A stretch of DNA of 64,000 nt, taken from positions 2,108,001 through 2,172,000 of the forward strand of contig MU271149.1 of NCBI GenBank assembly GCA_021432605.1. The letters are read 5' to 3'. The first letter of the stretch is position 1. Every line of letters starts with the position of its first letter. Below are positions 40,329 to 53,483 of this stretch, in pieces. The position numbers were made by a program, and so were the translations under genes. A model generated the notes under the pieces. That model saw nothing but the letters and a program-made list of their open reading frames with translations, was not told the DNA's origin and made no database searches. This DNA comes from Coniochaeta sp. PMI_546. Lineage: Eukaryota > Ascomycota > Sordariomycetes > Coniochaetales > Coniochaetaceae.

Positions 40329-40719
40329 TATTACAAACCTACAAGTGATAGAGGACACCCCGCCAATAGATAAAGAACATGTATACGAGGCTTATCGTAC
40401 TATATGGGTAAGGGACCTCGGGTTACGTAACTGATCATTATAATCGTAATGATTAAGGAGGATTACGGTCGGTACGATTATAACTATCGCTATAATTACT
40501 ATAATCTCTATTAATATATAAGAAAGAGTCTTTTTAGGCTCCGTTACAGATAGTTCTTGATTACCTAGTAATCAATCTAAGTATTCAATCGAGGTTATTA
40601 TTAAGTAAGATATTTATCTTAACGATATTAGAATAAAGACTACTTGTTATACCTTAACTTACTTACCCTAAGTAATAGAACTCACCTTCTAATCCTTAGC
40701 CCGCCTTAGGATCGTTATA
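40329..40719 (+). repeat. LTR1 (D subtype), 5' LTR of D
   Basis: This LTR is 391 bp. Its outer parts match LTR1 of A/B/C. A central block of roughly 100 bp after the shared ggttacgtaactgat is unrelated in sequence but almost equal in length. Confidence 0.9.
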
Positions 40720-43700
40720 TTTTGATCACTCCTATTCGGTAAGTTAACCTTATACCAAGTAGCTAATAATTATATCGACCAAAGGAACCGTTATAATTAT
40801 ATCTAAAGAAAAGCTTGTTTAGTAGGTTATTAAGCTCGGAACTGAATTGGAAAAGTTGAAAAACGAATATAAAGAACTAAAATCCAAATCGGCGGAACCT
40901 AAAAACGACCTTAAGACTACGGAACGAACGGCCAAAATTAAGGCCCCGCGGCCGGAATCCTACGACGGGAACCGCGAAGGGTTATAAGCTTTTATTACCC
41001 AGACTAATACGTACCTCTCGATCAACAAGGCGATTTTCGCTTACGAATACGAAAGGATAGTATACGTAATAGGAATACTAAAGGGAAGAACTACGGAATA
41101 GTACGAACTAACGTTACGCGATTGGATAGATAATATTACTAACGATCGCAAACCCGAAACTAGAATACTATTTAACAATTTCGACAAATTTTAGGAGAAA
41201 CTCCGCGAGACGTTCGGCAATCTTAATAAGACGCGAGCGGCCGAACGATAGCTAATAAACCTAAGGTAAAAGGGATCGGCGGGAACTTATACGGCCGAGT
41301 TCAAACGCCTTTTTACGAAACTCGATTTAGGAGAAACGGCTCTTATAATTCAGTTCTACGGAAGACTTCGTAATAACGTTAAGGACGAACTTAGTAAGAC
41401 TGATAGGCCCAAAACTCTTTATAAGTACGTTATATAAGCTATCTTAATCGATAATCGATTATATAAACGATAGTTAGAAAAGAAACGAGGAGGAATTACG
41501 TAAAGACGATTTAATAATAATAATACCGCGAACACTAGCCAAAAGAGGTCTACCGCCTATAGTAATCATTCTAGACCAATAGAACTAGACGCTACCCGGA
41601 AAGACAATTCTAAGAAAAACAAGAAGTATTTTAACTATAACAAACAAGGATATTTCGCTAACAAATATCGATAACCTAAGAAAGCTTAAAAGCTAGTCCC
41701 CGAAAACAAGGTTCAAACGATAATAAGGGATAGAAAATCCCGCGTTATCGTAATAATACGTAAAGAATAATAATATAAAGTATTTCTTAGATTACCGGGA
41801 AAAGAAGTCGACTTGGTAGTAGTATTAGGATACGATATTACAAACGTAACGTATCTAGTTAACCTATTAGATCGAAAATAAGACGAAATCGAAGAGGAAT
41901 AAACATTTTTATATAAAGATTACGAGTCGGTTTATATTAACTCGGTCTATTATAACTAGATTTCGTAGAATTCGTATATTTTCTACCGTTATATTTGGTA
42001 TATATGGGAAAAACTAGATTACAAATAGATATTAGTACGAATGCTAATAACTAGACCGATACCTTACCCTTATAGACCTAGAGATATCGAAGGATACGAG
42101 GAAGTATATAGGAACGGATAGTACCTATTACTAATACCGCCCGGAACCATATAATTATAACTTAACCTAACGGGATAGGAGTTCCTGATAACAACGGAAC
42201 CTAGACGGAAAGTCGAAGGTAGGAACCAAATATAAATTACTTACCTACCTAAGAACTCGGTAAGACAAACGGGACGATTAGGATACTCGGTATCAAAAAT
42301 CGTAACGTAAACTACGACGGGAAGAAAATCGACCGAAGAGTTCTAAGTACGATAATACCGTATTAACGCGTAAGTTAATACGTATTTAGCGAGTTGCCGG
42401 GGCTATAAGTTACAAATATAAAGGAAAGTCGAAGAATAGGTATAAAAAACGGACCAAATAGATAAACGCTTGGATAGACTACTAGGCCCCGAGCCGGAAA
42501 TAGAAAAGGGAGAGAACGGGGAACCGTTAGAACCTTCCTCAAGGGCTAAGGACAAACCTAAATACTACGGTATTTCGCTCCGAAGATCAGAGAAACGGTC
42601 AAAAAACGATAAACGTCGATTATAAAAAGACTATATCGACGTAATATAGAAAGATCCCTATATACGACCGTAGGAATTAAATACTTACGAGTTACGATTA
42701 ACATATAAGGAAGTAATACCTAGGTAATAATAGATAGCGGAATATAAGGAAATTATATCTCGCCGAATCTCGTTAATATATTACGATTGCCCTAAAAAAA
42801 AAAAGACGAGCCCTACCGACTTAGAACTATTAATAGAAGCCTTATCGATTATAAATAAGGACTAGTAAATATAAAGACTACGCCCCTTTAAATTATTATC
42901 CAAAGCTATAATTAAGAAATAACGTTCGACATTACGGAAATCTCGTCGTACGGTATAATACTAAGGATACCTTAGTTACGAACGAATAATCCCCGAATTA
43001 ACTAGAGAATAGGCCAACTTCAGTAGGATACGCCAAGAAGAGAGTTAGCCTCTATAGAAAGCGGACCTTACGAGGAAAAGCTTATACGCAACTTTAGAAG
43101 AGCTCTAATAATCTACGAAACGATCATAGAAACTTAATTTATATCGACGCGAACGATTCCGGAAGAATACTATCGATATAACAAACTATTCAAGCCTAAG
43201 CTTAAGATAAGACTACCTAAATATAATCGTTAGGATTACGAGATCAATCTTTAGCTAGGTAAGGAGCCCGGATTTCATAAGATTTACCTTTTTAACGACT
43301 TATAACTATAGGCGTTAAAAGAATATATTAATAAAAATCTAAAAAAAGGTTATATTCGACTATTATAATTACTAGTAGGATACCTTATCTTATTCGTACC
43401 TAAGAAAAACGGGAAGTTACGTCTCGTTATAGACTATCGATAGCTTAATAATATCACTATCAAAGATCGAGGACTATTACCTCTTATATCCGAACTAAGA
43501 GATCGGTTATATAAAACCCGATAGTTTATTACCCTAGATCTTAAAGGAATATATAACTTGATACGAATTAAGGAAAGAGATAAGTAGAAGACGGTATAGC
43601 GATCTAGGCTAGGATAATACGAATATTATATTATACCTTTCGGGCTCGTTAACGTACTAACTTCTTTCCAAAGGATGATTAATTACGTACTTCGAAAGTA

Positions 43701-46698
43701 GTTAGACGACTTCGTCGTCGCGTACCTCGATAATATCTTAATCTATTCGGAAAACCTCGAGTAATATAAGAAATATATCTACTTCGTCTTATAAGTATTA
43801 TAAGACGCGAATTTATTAGTCGAACCCGAAAAATATAAATTTTATTAGCAAAAAGTAAAATTTCTCGGTTACGTTATATTACTAGGCTAGTTCGAGATAG
43901 ACTTAGACAAGCTAAAAGCTATCAAAGAATAACCTATACCAGAAACGGTTATAGGAATACGAACCTTTCTAAAGATTACCAACTTCTATCGGAAATTTAT
44001 CAAGGACTATAGTAAAATCGCGATACCCTTTACCAACCTTATTAAGAAAGACCTAAGGTTCGAATAGACTTCGAAGGAAGAAGAGGCGTTCTAAAAACTT
44101 AAGAGGAAGATCTTGAGCCAATTAATATTAGTTATTACGGATCCTAAAAAACCTTACGAAATAGAAACCGATACGTCGGAATTCGTATTCGGAAGCTAAT
44201 TAGGATAAAGGGATAAATAAGGGAAATTATACCTAATAGTATTCTTTTCGAAAAAGCTAAGTAGACTAGAACTCAATTATAGTATACTAGATAAGGAACT
44301 GATAGCTATTATTAAAGCGTTTAAAGAATAGAAACATTACATTATAGGAATAAGATATAAAATAAAGGTCCTAACGGATTATAAGAATCTTACTACGTTT
44401 ATTTTTACGAAAGAACTTAACAAACGACAAATTAGATAGTATAAATTCCTTACCGATTTCGATTTCGAAATTGTATATAAAAAGAGAAACGAAAATGGTA
44501 AAACGGACGTTCTTAGTCGACGAGAAGATCTAAAACTAGGAAAGGAAATACGTTCGGCAAACTTTCTTAAGACTAACTAATAAGGAAACCTTGAACTCGA
44601 TATATAGATCGGAGTAATATAAAACGTAAAACCCGAGGAACAATAGGCGGAAAGGATTAAGGAATACCGAAAAAAGGAGACCGGGGAAGACGTTACCTTT
44701 ATACTTCTATCGTATTACGGTTTACTATAGTTTCGGAACAAGGTATACGTACTAGACGAACTACGGAAAGAACTAGTAAAAGAATTCTACGAATATCTAT
44801 TATATAGATACTAAGGAGTCTATAAGACTAAAGAACGTATACGGCGGACCTACGACTTTCTAAGACTAGATAAAGTAGTCGGATAGGTAGTCGGCGAATA
44901 CGATAAATATAACAAAGCTAAGTTAAGTAGATACAAACTATACGGGCTATTATAACCTATATAATTACTAGAAAAACTATAGGAAATAGTTACGATAGAC
45001 TTTATCGTTAAACTACCAATATCGAAAGAACCCGTAATAGGGATTACTTACGATAATATATAAATAGTTATAGATAAATTCTCCAAATACGCGTACTTTA
45101 TACCGTATAAGGAAACGAATATAACGGAAGATATAGCCTACGCCTTTTTAAGGGTAGTAATAAGCCAATATAGACTACTTAAATAACTTGTTACCGATAA
45201 AGATAAGTTATTTATCTTAAAGTTCTAGATAATACTAATACGACAAATCGGAATCAAATATAAGTTATCGATATCGTTTTACCCGTAGACGGATAGGCAA
45301 ATAGAACGAATAAACTAGACCCTTAAATAATATCTAAGGATATATATTAACGAAAAACAAGATGATTAGGTTAGGTGGCTACTAATAGTATAATAGGCCT
45401 ATAATAGTATACCAAGCGAAACGCTAAACGGGTACTTACCGTTCTTTATCAATTACGGTTATAAGCCTATAATAAGGGAAATATTAGAAAGTAGACCAAT
45501 ACCGTTAGATCCAAAGCTATTATAAACGAAATATACCGCGGAACAAATAAAGCTACTTTATAAGAGATTTCGCGGATATATAAAACTACTTAGCCTACAA
45601 ATAGTACGATATATAAACCGAAAAAGATTGAAAGGACTAACCTTATAAGAGGGAGATAAAGTCTACCTTATACGACGAAATATCAAAACAAAACGACCAA
45701 ACGACAAATTAGACTAGAAGAAAATCGGACTATTCAAGATCAAGAAAAAGTTATCTGATTTGAACTATAAACTCTAGTTACTAACGAATATACGTATTTA
45801 CCTAGTATTTCATATCTCGCTTTTCGAACTAATACCTAAGAACGCGAAGTTAGTAATAGATATTAAAGTTAAACCAACGTAGGAATACGAAATAGAAAAG
45901 ATCTTTAGGTACAAAAGGGAAGGAAACGTAGATTTCTATTACGTCAAATAGAAGAATTACGACGATTCGGAAAATACGTAGGAACCGGAAACTTACCTTA
46001 CGAACTATTAGTAGTTACTATAGGAATTCCGTATTATAATAGTATTATTACCCTTAGAGTCGAAAAGGATAGTATTACGTCGCCGTAGACTACGTCCTAA
46101 CCTAAAATAAAATCGTCGTCAAAGGAAAAAGACGTGGCGGAAGGCGGACGATTCTCGGCGACTTTCGTTACCTCGCGATCGGCTTCTTCTTTCTCGACCC
46201 GTTCCAATTCTTCTATATTCGTTATACCTCTACGGACAATACGTATTATTTTCTCAAACTATATTTTCTTCTAAACGCGAAGACGTTAAACCTTGGCTTC
46301 GGCCTATTCAACTTCTTCCTCTAGCTTATAGAATTGTTCCCCGATTTTTATAAGTTCTTCGTTAGAAAGACCTTAGACGTCGTACCGCGAGCGACCCGAA
46401 CGAACGTATTCCGTATATCGGGAGGAATCCTTTTCGGAAACTTGATAAGATACGAGACCGCGTTTCTCGTAATTCGAACACGAAGGTATCTCGACGGCGT
46501 TAGAAAAGATAGCTACTAATAGGGCGATACGGCGGTCGTTTAAGGATTTGGAAGATTTCTTTTGCTTCTATATATTACGGTCAAATATAATAACGATAAA
46601 AAAGGGGAAACCTTCGGATATAACTTATATAGGCTATTGGTATTACTTATAAGAAGTACTAGGCCTTAAGGATAATGGCTAAAGGAAAAGGGGGATAA

Positions 46699-47089
46699 TA
46701 TTATAAACCTATAGGTAATAAAGGATACCCCGCTAATAGATAAAGAACATATATACGAGGCTTATCGTACTATATAGGTAAGGGACCTCGGGTTACGTAA
46801 CTGATTATTATAATCGTAATAATTAGGGAAGATTACGGTCGGTACGATCATAACTATCGCTATGATTACCATAGTCTTTATTAGTATATAGGAAGGAGTC
46901 TTTTTAGGCTCCGCTATAGATAGTTCTTAATTACCTAGTAATCAATCTAAGTATTCAATCGAAGTTATTATTAAGTAAGATACTTATCTTAACGATACCA
47001 AAGTAAAGACTACTTGTTATACCTTAACTTACTTACCCTAAGTAACAGAACTCACCTTCTGATCCTTAGCCCGCCTTGGGATCGTTACA
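46699..47089 (+). repeat. LTR1 (D subtype), 3' LTR of D
   Basis: This LTR is 391 bp, follows a purine tract ending aaaaggggga, and ends gggatcgttaca. It differs from the 5' copy mainly by transitions. Confidence 0.9.
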
Positions 47090-47094
47090 TATAG

Positions 47095-48087
47095 ATTAAA
47101 AATTAAATATAAGCCTCGGTAATAAATACGGTAATAGCTAATATAATAAGCTAGTAACTTATAATAAGCCCTTAAAGATCTTTTATTTTTTAGTTTATAA
47201 ACAACGAGTGATTTATAACCGTCTAGCCTTATAAGGCCTTATATAAAATCATACCTAAATTTTTAAATATTTTTAAATATCTTAACCTTAACAACATAAT
47301 ATAATATATAAGTTGTTAAAAAGGTAATTTATATTATTATTAATATTAAATATTTTTTTATTTTTAAAACTATTTAGATTTCGTTAAAATAACCCTTATA
47401 TATAAAAACGGCTTTAACCTTATACCGGTATTCGAGTTGAAAAGTCCTAACCTAGTCTACGTATTTCTATTAGGGTTAGGGTTTCAAAAAATATACTCGG
47501 CGATTTCTTATAAAAAGGCGATCTTCCGAGTATATTTTTTATATCAATAGACTTATTAGAAGTCTACGTAATAGGTCTTAACTTTTAATTTTATATATAT
47601 TTTTATGAAAAAAGTAAGCTTATAACGCGATTTTTTTTAACGAATATTAAGTATAAGAAAATAAAAAGTATACTATTAGAACCGACTTAAAAAGCTGAGT
47701 TTTACTATATATATTATATATCAATAGGCCTTATATTTAAAAAGTTAATCTTTAAAAAATATATTTATTTATTTATTTTACATATTTTTAGCCTTTATTC
47801 TTATACTCTTATAACTTAAACTTATTAAGTACTAATATTGAAATTAGCTTTTTTTTCTAATATTTATAATACTATTTATATAATTATAAGTATTTAATTA
47901 AAAATAGTATTAATTATTATATTACTTTTTATTATAAGTAAAACACTTATTTATATCTTATTATATAAAATAGTAAAAATTATATAAATAATACTATTAA
48001 ATAAAGCTACTGTTTAAGTATATAAAAGATGTTTTTTTATTTTTATATTATATATATACTATTGATATTAAAATAATAAATAAGTAT
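47095..48087. other. AT-rich non-coding DNA between the transposon island and the genic part
   Basis: About 1 kb of A/T runs with few CpG. It is unlike the CpG-retaining RIP texture to its left. No open frame or family resemblance is seen. It contains the hairpin at 47486-47540 and two telomere-like units at 47470-47481. Confidence 0.5.
47486..47540. repeat. Perfect 15-bp inverted repeat (hairpin), possible MITE-like palindrome
   Basis: Arms aaaaaatatactcgg (47486-47500) and ccgagtatatttttt (47526-47540) are perfectly complementary around a 25-bp loop. Outward from them, about 35 further bases on each side (from about 47453 and to about 47574) pair imperfectly. This makes a palindrome of roughly 120 bp. 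No terminal duplication was identified. Confidence 0.6.
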
Positions 48088-49372
48088 GAGGCCAGAGGTA
48101 AAATTGCACTCGTTGTTCCTAGACCACTTCGTGTGTTCTTTTATGTGGTGGGTTTTGATTGGGTGCAGCCGGTGGTGGAGTAGAACACCTCGAAGTGTGG
48201 CTGGGCCTCTGAGACTAGGCAAACTTTGCTTTTGAACCTCAAGCGACCGCTGCTACTTACGGCCCTTCTGCCGACGATTCCGGTCTGCTTTGGCCATGGC
48301 CAAGAGGACGCATTACTTGTTTCGTAAGGTATTTGGTTCACTTAGGGATCAATGGCGTCGGGTAGGAGCTTATTATTTCTTGCTTGTAGTCAAGGTGTAT
48401 CGGCTTGCTCTTTGTTAAGGAGGTTGACACACCATCCCGCTCGACGCGAGAGAGGTAGGGCGGAAGCAGCCGAGGCCCGACGAAGCGTGGATTAGTATAA
48501 GGAGATCTCTAGGTGTATCTAAAAACCCCTCAGGAACATCACCAGCTTAAGGAATTGATAGCGCAGAAGCAGATCAGGTTCCTGAGTTATTTGAGGATCC
48601 TCGGGCCAGAACTTGAGTCTGTTCTCGGGTCAGTTCATTTTTCTTGATATAGGCGGTGATAACGCTAACGAAAACATCCTAGCCGACTTGGCCACGGGAC
48701 TTGGCTCTTTAAGCTGGATGCAGAGTAGTTAGCGAATGGACGATAGGCGATAAGCTTAGTCCATGCTTAACAGCTAGTTAGCGATAGAGGACAAGGTTAG
48801 TAGTCAGTGCTTGAGAGCAAATGAGACGTACAGTGAGGGTACCGATGAATAAGTGAAATTTTACCCCTTCTGTGGTAAACATATCAAAGTAAATCTTTCT
48901 GCTCAGAAGCACATAGAACAGACTCCTGAGGATGAATCTCATTCGCGGTATATGGGCCTCCATTAGAGCATCCGACTTACCACGTGTATACGGTGGACAA
49001 GGTCAGCTCGTAGGTTACATATCAGGGAGTGTTTGGCATACATCCGCAACGATGAATACTATTTGCTGCTTCACTTACCTAACAAAGATAAAGAGACCAG
49101 GCGACATGTGGCTTGCCCAGATGCTGTGGGACCACACAAGACGCTAACCCGCGGAAGTCGGCGACTTCACGCCAATGACGGTCTGGCGCTGGCGCCGGTG
49201 TCCACCACGCCACCGAAACATATCGTGTCCACAGATACGCAGTGATTGACGGACGACCTCAGACACGCGACAGCGACGACACATTTAAGTTAAGCCGTCC
49301 CCATAGTGCACATCAATGAGTTGAAACATACAAACTCACATTGCACCAACTCTGTCCGCCATAGACCACACG
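48088..49372. other. Start of GC-balanced DNA; purine-permease upstream region, no recognised gene
   Basis: Composition switches sharply at about 48,088. Short open frames occur here but none resembles a known protein or has convincing splice structure. An AGATAA motif at 49086-49091 fits the GATA-factor consensus HGATAR used by AreA for nitrogen genes, but it is too short to be more than suggestive. I found no TCGG-N6-CCGA site for UaY. Confidence 0.4.
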
Positions 49373-51431
49373 ATGGATGAGGATCAGCTCCCTGCCCAGA
49401 TTGTGCCTGGGCATGCTCCAAAACGCTCTTTTGGCGAGAGGTTAAACGGCGTCAAGAATGCCTTCACCACAAAGCATGGATTGCTAGGGGACTACGACTA
49501 TGCATTCCTCTTCAAGCCGAACCTACCCTTCATGAAGAAAACAGATCAGGCATCGCCTTTCTTTGGACTCAATGACAGGATGCCTGTGCTACTCGCCTTG
49601 CTACTGGGCTTTCAACACGCCCTGGCTATGTTGGCTGGTATCATCACCCCGCCGATCATCCTTAGTGGAAGTGGCGGCGTCAACCTACTGCCAGAGCAGA
49701 CGCAATATTTGGTCTCGACTGCTCTGATCGTCTCCGGTGTCCTGTCGATGGTTCAAATCACGAGATTTCATATCTATAAGACGCCGTATGTTCTTGCCAG
49801 TCCAACATGAGGAGAAACCACAGACTAACATCGCGTGCCGTATTGAGATACTACATCGGCACTGGACTCATCTCGGTCGTCGGCATATCGTTCTCTATCA
49901 TCCCAGTTGCTTCCGGAGCCATCTCCCAGATGTATGCCAATGGATACTGCCCATCTGCGGCGGACGGCACACCGCTCCCGTGTCCCGATGGCTACGGTGC
50001 CATTATTGGCACTGCTGCCGTTTGCGCGTTTCTTGAAATTCTTCTGTCCTTCACACCGCCCAAGGTGATGCTTCGGATTTTCCCGCCGATTGTTACCGGT
50101 GAGTATCTACATGTTCTTTGTACGCCAGGCACGCGCTAATTATAACCCGAGGACCGACTGTCATGTTGATTGGCATCGCCTTGATCAAGTCGGGATTCCA
50201 AAACTGGAGTGGAGGGTCGGGCTTATGTTCTGCTACTGAACCGCTGCCGTTTTTCGCGAGTTGCCCCGATATCACCGCGCCTCATGCTCTTCCTTGGGGG
50301 TCGCCTGAGTACCTTGGTAAGTTGTTGGCCTTCGTATATGAAGAGGTTGGGCACTGGGCCTTGATGCTGACGCTGACAGGTCTTGGCTTCTCCGTTTTCC
50401 TCACAATCATCTTGTGCGAGCGTTTCGGTTCGCCCATTATGAAGTCCACTAGCGTCGTTATCGGTCTGCTGGTGGGATGCATTATCGGTGCTGCTTGTGG
50501 CTACTTCGATCGCTCGGGTATCGATGCAGCCCCGGCCGTCTCTTTCATCTGGGTCCGCACCTTCAAGCTTACCGTATACGGCCCCCTGGTGCTACCCATG
50601 CTCGCCGTCTTCTTCATCACCACCTGTGAGGCGATTGGCGATGTCACTGCCACTTGCGATGTGTCGAGGCTAGAGGTAGAGGGTAGGCTTTATGAGAGCA
50701 GGATCCAGGGTGGTGTTCTTGCGGACGGGCTGAACGGTATCCTGGCGGCACTAATGACAATAACGCCCATGACCACATTTGCGCAGAACAACGGCGTGAT
50801 CGCCTTAACGCGCTGTGCAAACCGAAAGGCGGGATATTGCTGCTGGTACGTCCACACCACCCCATATAAGAGAGAGAAAAGGCGCATTTTTCACTGTTTT
50901 CATGATGTTTCTAACCTGCCTTACAGTATGTTCCTTATCATCATGGGCGTATTTTCAAAGTTCGCCGCGGCTCTGGTGTCTATCCCGTCAGCTATCATTG
51001 GAGGGATGACGACATTTCTCTTCTGCTCTGTCGCCGTTTCTGGTATTGCTATCATCACGAAGGGAGTCCATTTCAATCGCCGTAATCGGTTTATCCTGAC
51101 TGCGGGCCTCGCTCTTGGTTACGGCGCTACCCTGGTGCCGAACTATTTCGACCATGTCTTCTCGTATTCTGGGGACAACAAGGCTCTTCAGGGGTTCCTC
51201 GATGCCATTGTCTTGATCATGGAGACTGGGTTTGCCGTGACAGCGGTAGTATGTATGATTCTGAACCTCGTTTTAGATCTTGAGATCCAGGACGCAGACG
51301 ACGCAGGCCCGGAGACATCAGAAGTGGTGGGCCAGGACTCGGAACACATTCTTGAAAAGCAGAAAGGTGCGAGCACAGGCGATGGTGACGAGGTCCAGCC
51401 TGCCCTGAAAGAAAAGACACGCCTCGAGTAG
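49373..51431 (+). CDS. uapA/uapC: UapA/UapC-type purine permease (nucleobase-ascorbate transporter family)
   Basis: Predicted H+ symporter for uric acid/xanthine in the plasma membrane, feeding purine catabolism for nitrogen. Exons 49373-49785, 49848-50098, 50152-50316, 50380-50845 and 50927-51431 give 599 aa, close to the roughly 570-580 aa of A. nidulans UapA and UapC. Introns are 62, 53, 63 and 81 bp, with GT-AG ends and CTAAC/CTGAC-like branch sites. The last two are multiples of three without stops and were placed by family comparison. Visible motifs: FFGLNDRMP; Gln81-His82 in TM1; EAIGDVTATCD with Glu360 and Asp364; Asp392; and the NAT signature QNNGVIALTR with Gln412-Asn413. These correspond to UapA Glu356, Asp360, Asp388, Gln408 and Asn409, so xanthine/urate-type specificity is likely. 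UapA versus UapC cannot be settled. It is the first intact gene beyond the transposon island. Confidence 0.93.
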
Positions 51432-53483
51432 ATCGAGTATATATAGACATCGACGTTTGTTTCCGTCATTGTATCAGCAATCTTAAGAGAGTCAATGTTA
51501 GCGACATTTGAACAACTTGCTCTGCCGCAAATGTATACTTATTCTCGAATGTTGAAACAAAAGATGGAACTATAACTGGGCTGGCCGTCTTCGCACAATA
51601 CAGGAGACGTTCGCCTGCCTGAATGTCGGGCCTTTCGTTGATTCAAGGCATCGTGTTCTGATGCTACACTAGCTTCGGCAGAGACTCGAGAGGTTACCCT
51701 TCAGAATCACGGGGCCGTGATCTCACCGAGGGCAAGGGACCTGCCTTGCATAAGGTTAGACTTGATATGGGTCTATGGGTGTCCCGCAAGTATCTGATGT
51801 TGTTGTTGTGATTTATTAATGTTTCCTCCGATGACTGGAAGTTCAAAAGACGGAGGAGAGTGGAGGCAGGATGTGAACTTCTATGGTTAAGAAACGTCAA
51901 ACTCCGTTCACAGGACTCAATATACGGTGTGTCCCAGTCCAAATCAAACCTGACATCGGAGAAGATGGAGCGGAGCACGTATTATCACCGAGCCTTCCAG
52001 TTCAAACTCCGCTTTTTAGGCATTGGATACTGGACTTATTCATACGCTCAACGACTTCCCATCTAGACCTATTCGTACTTGACTGTAATCCTTCAGACAC
52101 CTGGAGTAGTCTGCACAAGGTAATGGTGCGACGATATCTCCACGGTCTCTGGACTCAAGATGCAACATTGTATTTCCGGGGTTTGCAGGCTCGACCGTCT
52201 ACATGCTAGTGACGTCTCCATTAAGGGACTCCTCCCGAGCCTTTAATTAATCTTCCCGACAACCCTATTAATTCCCTATTCACGCGTAATAGCGAACTTG
52301 TGATGTACTGACGTTTAATTCGCAGAATTCAAGGAGACGGGATTCGGGAAACGGCTCGAGCTTATCGCAAATCCTGTATTGAAATATAGTTCCAGGACAG
52401 ACTGGGTCCGACGAGGCCTGGGAGAATGGACAATGAACGTTCCTCCGCCACATCGAGGCCCTTGTTTGCGCATCTTCGTCATATGATCTCGGCTGTCAAG
52501 AACCTAACCTAGGCTCCTCCCCCCAATGCGGCCCGATAAATATATTCTTTCTCGGGCTCGAAAGAGCTGCTAATGGAAGTACGCGAGACTGGGACGGTCT
52601 TTAAAGAGGTAGAGAGGTCTTAGGTTGCCAAATCAGCAGCCGAAGAACGAGCTGTCCTTGGAAAGGTATTTGTTATACATGGTATAATCAATAGAACGGA
52701 TTAATTCGACTCTATCTGGTCCAGGTATTTTTCGAGGGAACCCGTTTAACGGAAACAGAGACCTGACCAGTAGACACTTACCTAAGTCTAAGGAATTAGG
52801 AGGATCATTAAAATTCTCTCTATGTTTAAATCATCTAAGAAGAGAAATGTGTAAACAGTGGACAGCGAAGACGCCGTTTTATAGTCGCGATAAAGGACTT
52901 GGACCTACCTAGTTATACTACAAAGATTCTAGATCCTACATCCTCCTCCAGGCTGCCGGACTTTCCTCATTCCTGATATATCCTAGGGGGGCGGATTTAG
53001 ATCAAAGTAGTGAGGGAATTGCGATCCCGATTCTGCTGATGGTTAAGTCTACCATCCTCCAAGTCCTGGCGAAGTGTTTCTTCCGAGAGAATGACCCTTG
53101 CTTAAGGCTACAATACAATATAGTGTATGAACTAGACTACTCTACTACTCTTAGCTCCTTTGCACAAGATTATAGGGGCTCGAAGTCGACTTTTAGGAAA
53201 TGTCGTATAACAACTTCCGGAGCAACGCTCTCATTGATCTAGGCATACCTTGAGGTTCGCCTCTTGCCCACTTGCCGGGAGCCAATATCTCGCTAAATTT
53301 GACATACAAACGATGCAAGTCTTGTAAGAGTGAAGTGGCACGACTTATGGGGTGACAAGCAAGGATCAGCTCTTCGTTCACAGTAGACAAATGAGAATAT
53401 GTAATGTGCACGTGTGACATCGCCACACGTTACGAAGACAAAAATATCAAACTTCGTACAGCTATCTATGCTACAAAAGGATC
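51432..53483. other. Intergenic region between purine permease and qutA; nothing recognised
   Basis: About 2 kb containing the 3' flanks of both neighbours. Open frames of up to about 108 codons (for example 51883-52209) show no family resemblance and no consistent exon structure. The 52240-53240 part is somewhat richer in A/T, but I see no repeat ends. Confidence 0.4.

Larger units (their letters stand above)
40329..47089 (+). mobile_element. D: fossil LTR1-family Gypsy chromovirus, divergent subtype
   Basis: This 6.76-kb element has 391-bp LTRs (40329-40719 and 46699-47089) and a perfect TSD tatag (40324-40328 and 47090-47094). Parts are gag about 40800-41730, reverse transcriptase about 43270-43930, integrase about 44980-45420 and chromodomain about 45860-46020. 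The middle of its LTRs and the region between chromodomain and 3' LTR differ strongly from A, B and C, although both ends and pol align well. It is structurally whole but has many coding breaks. Confidence 0.9.

Noticed and set aside
46334-46519. 61-codon plus-strand frame in the 3' region of element D
   Set aside because: It lies opposite the divergent antisense region and has no counterpart in A, B or C. Treated as chance.
49807-50139. Separate small genes in the purine-permease locus
   Set aside because: Splicing at 49786-49847 and 50099-50151 joins these frames into one continuous transporter with expected family sequence across both junctions.
51883-52209. 108-codon open frame downstream of the purine permease
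   Set aside because: No recognisable motif, no splice signals and overlapping frames of similar length on both strands.
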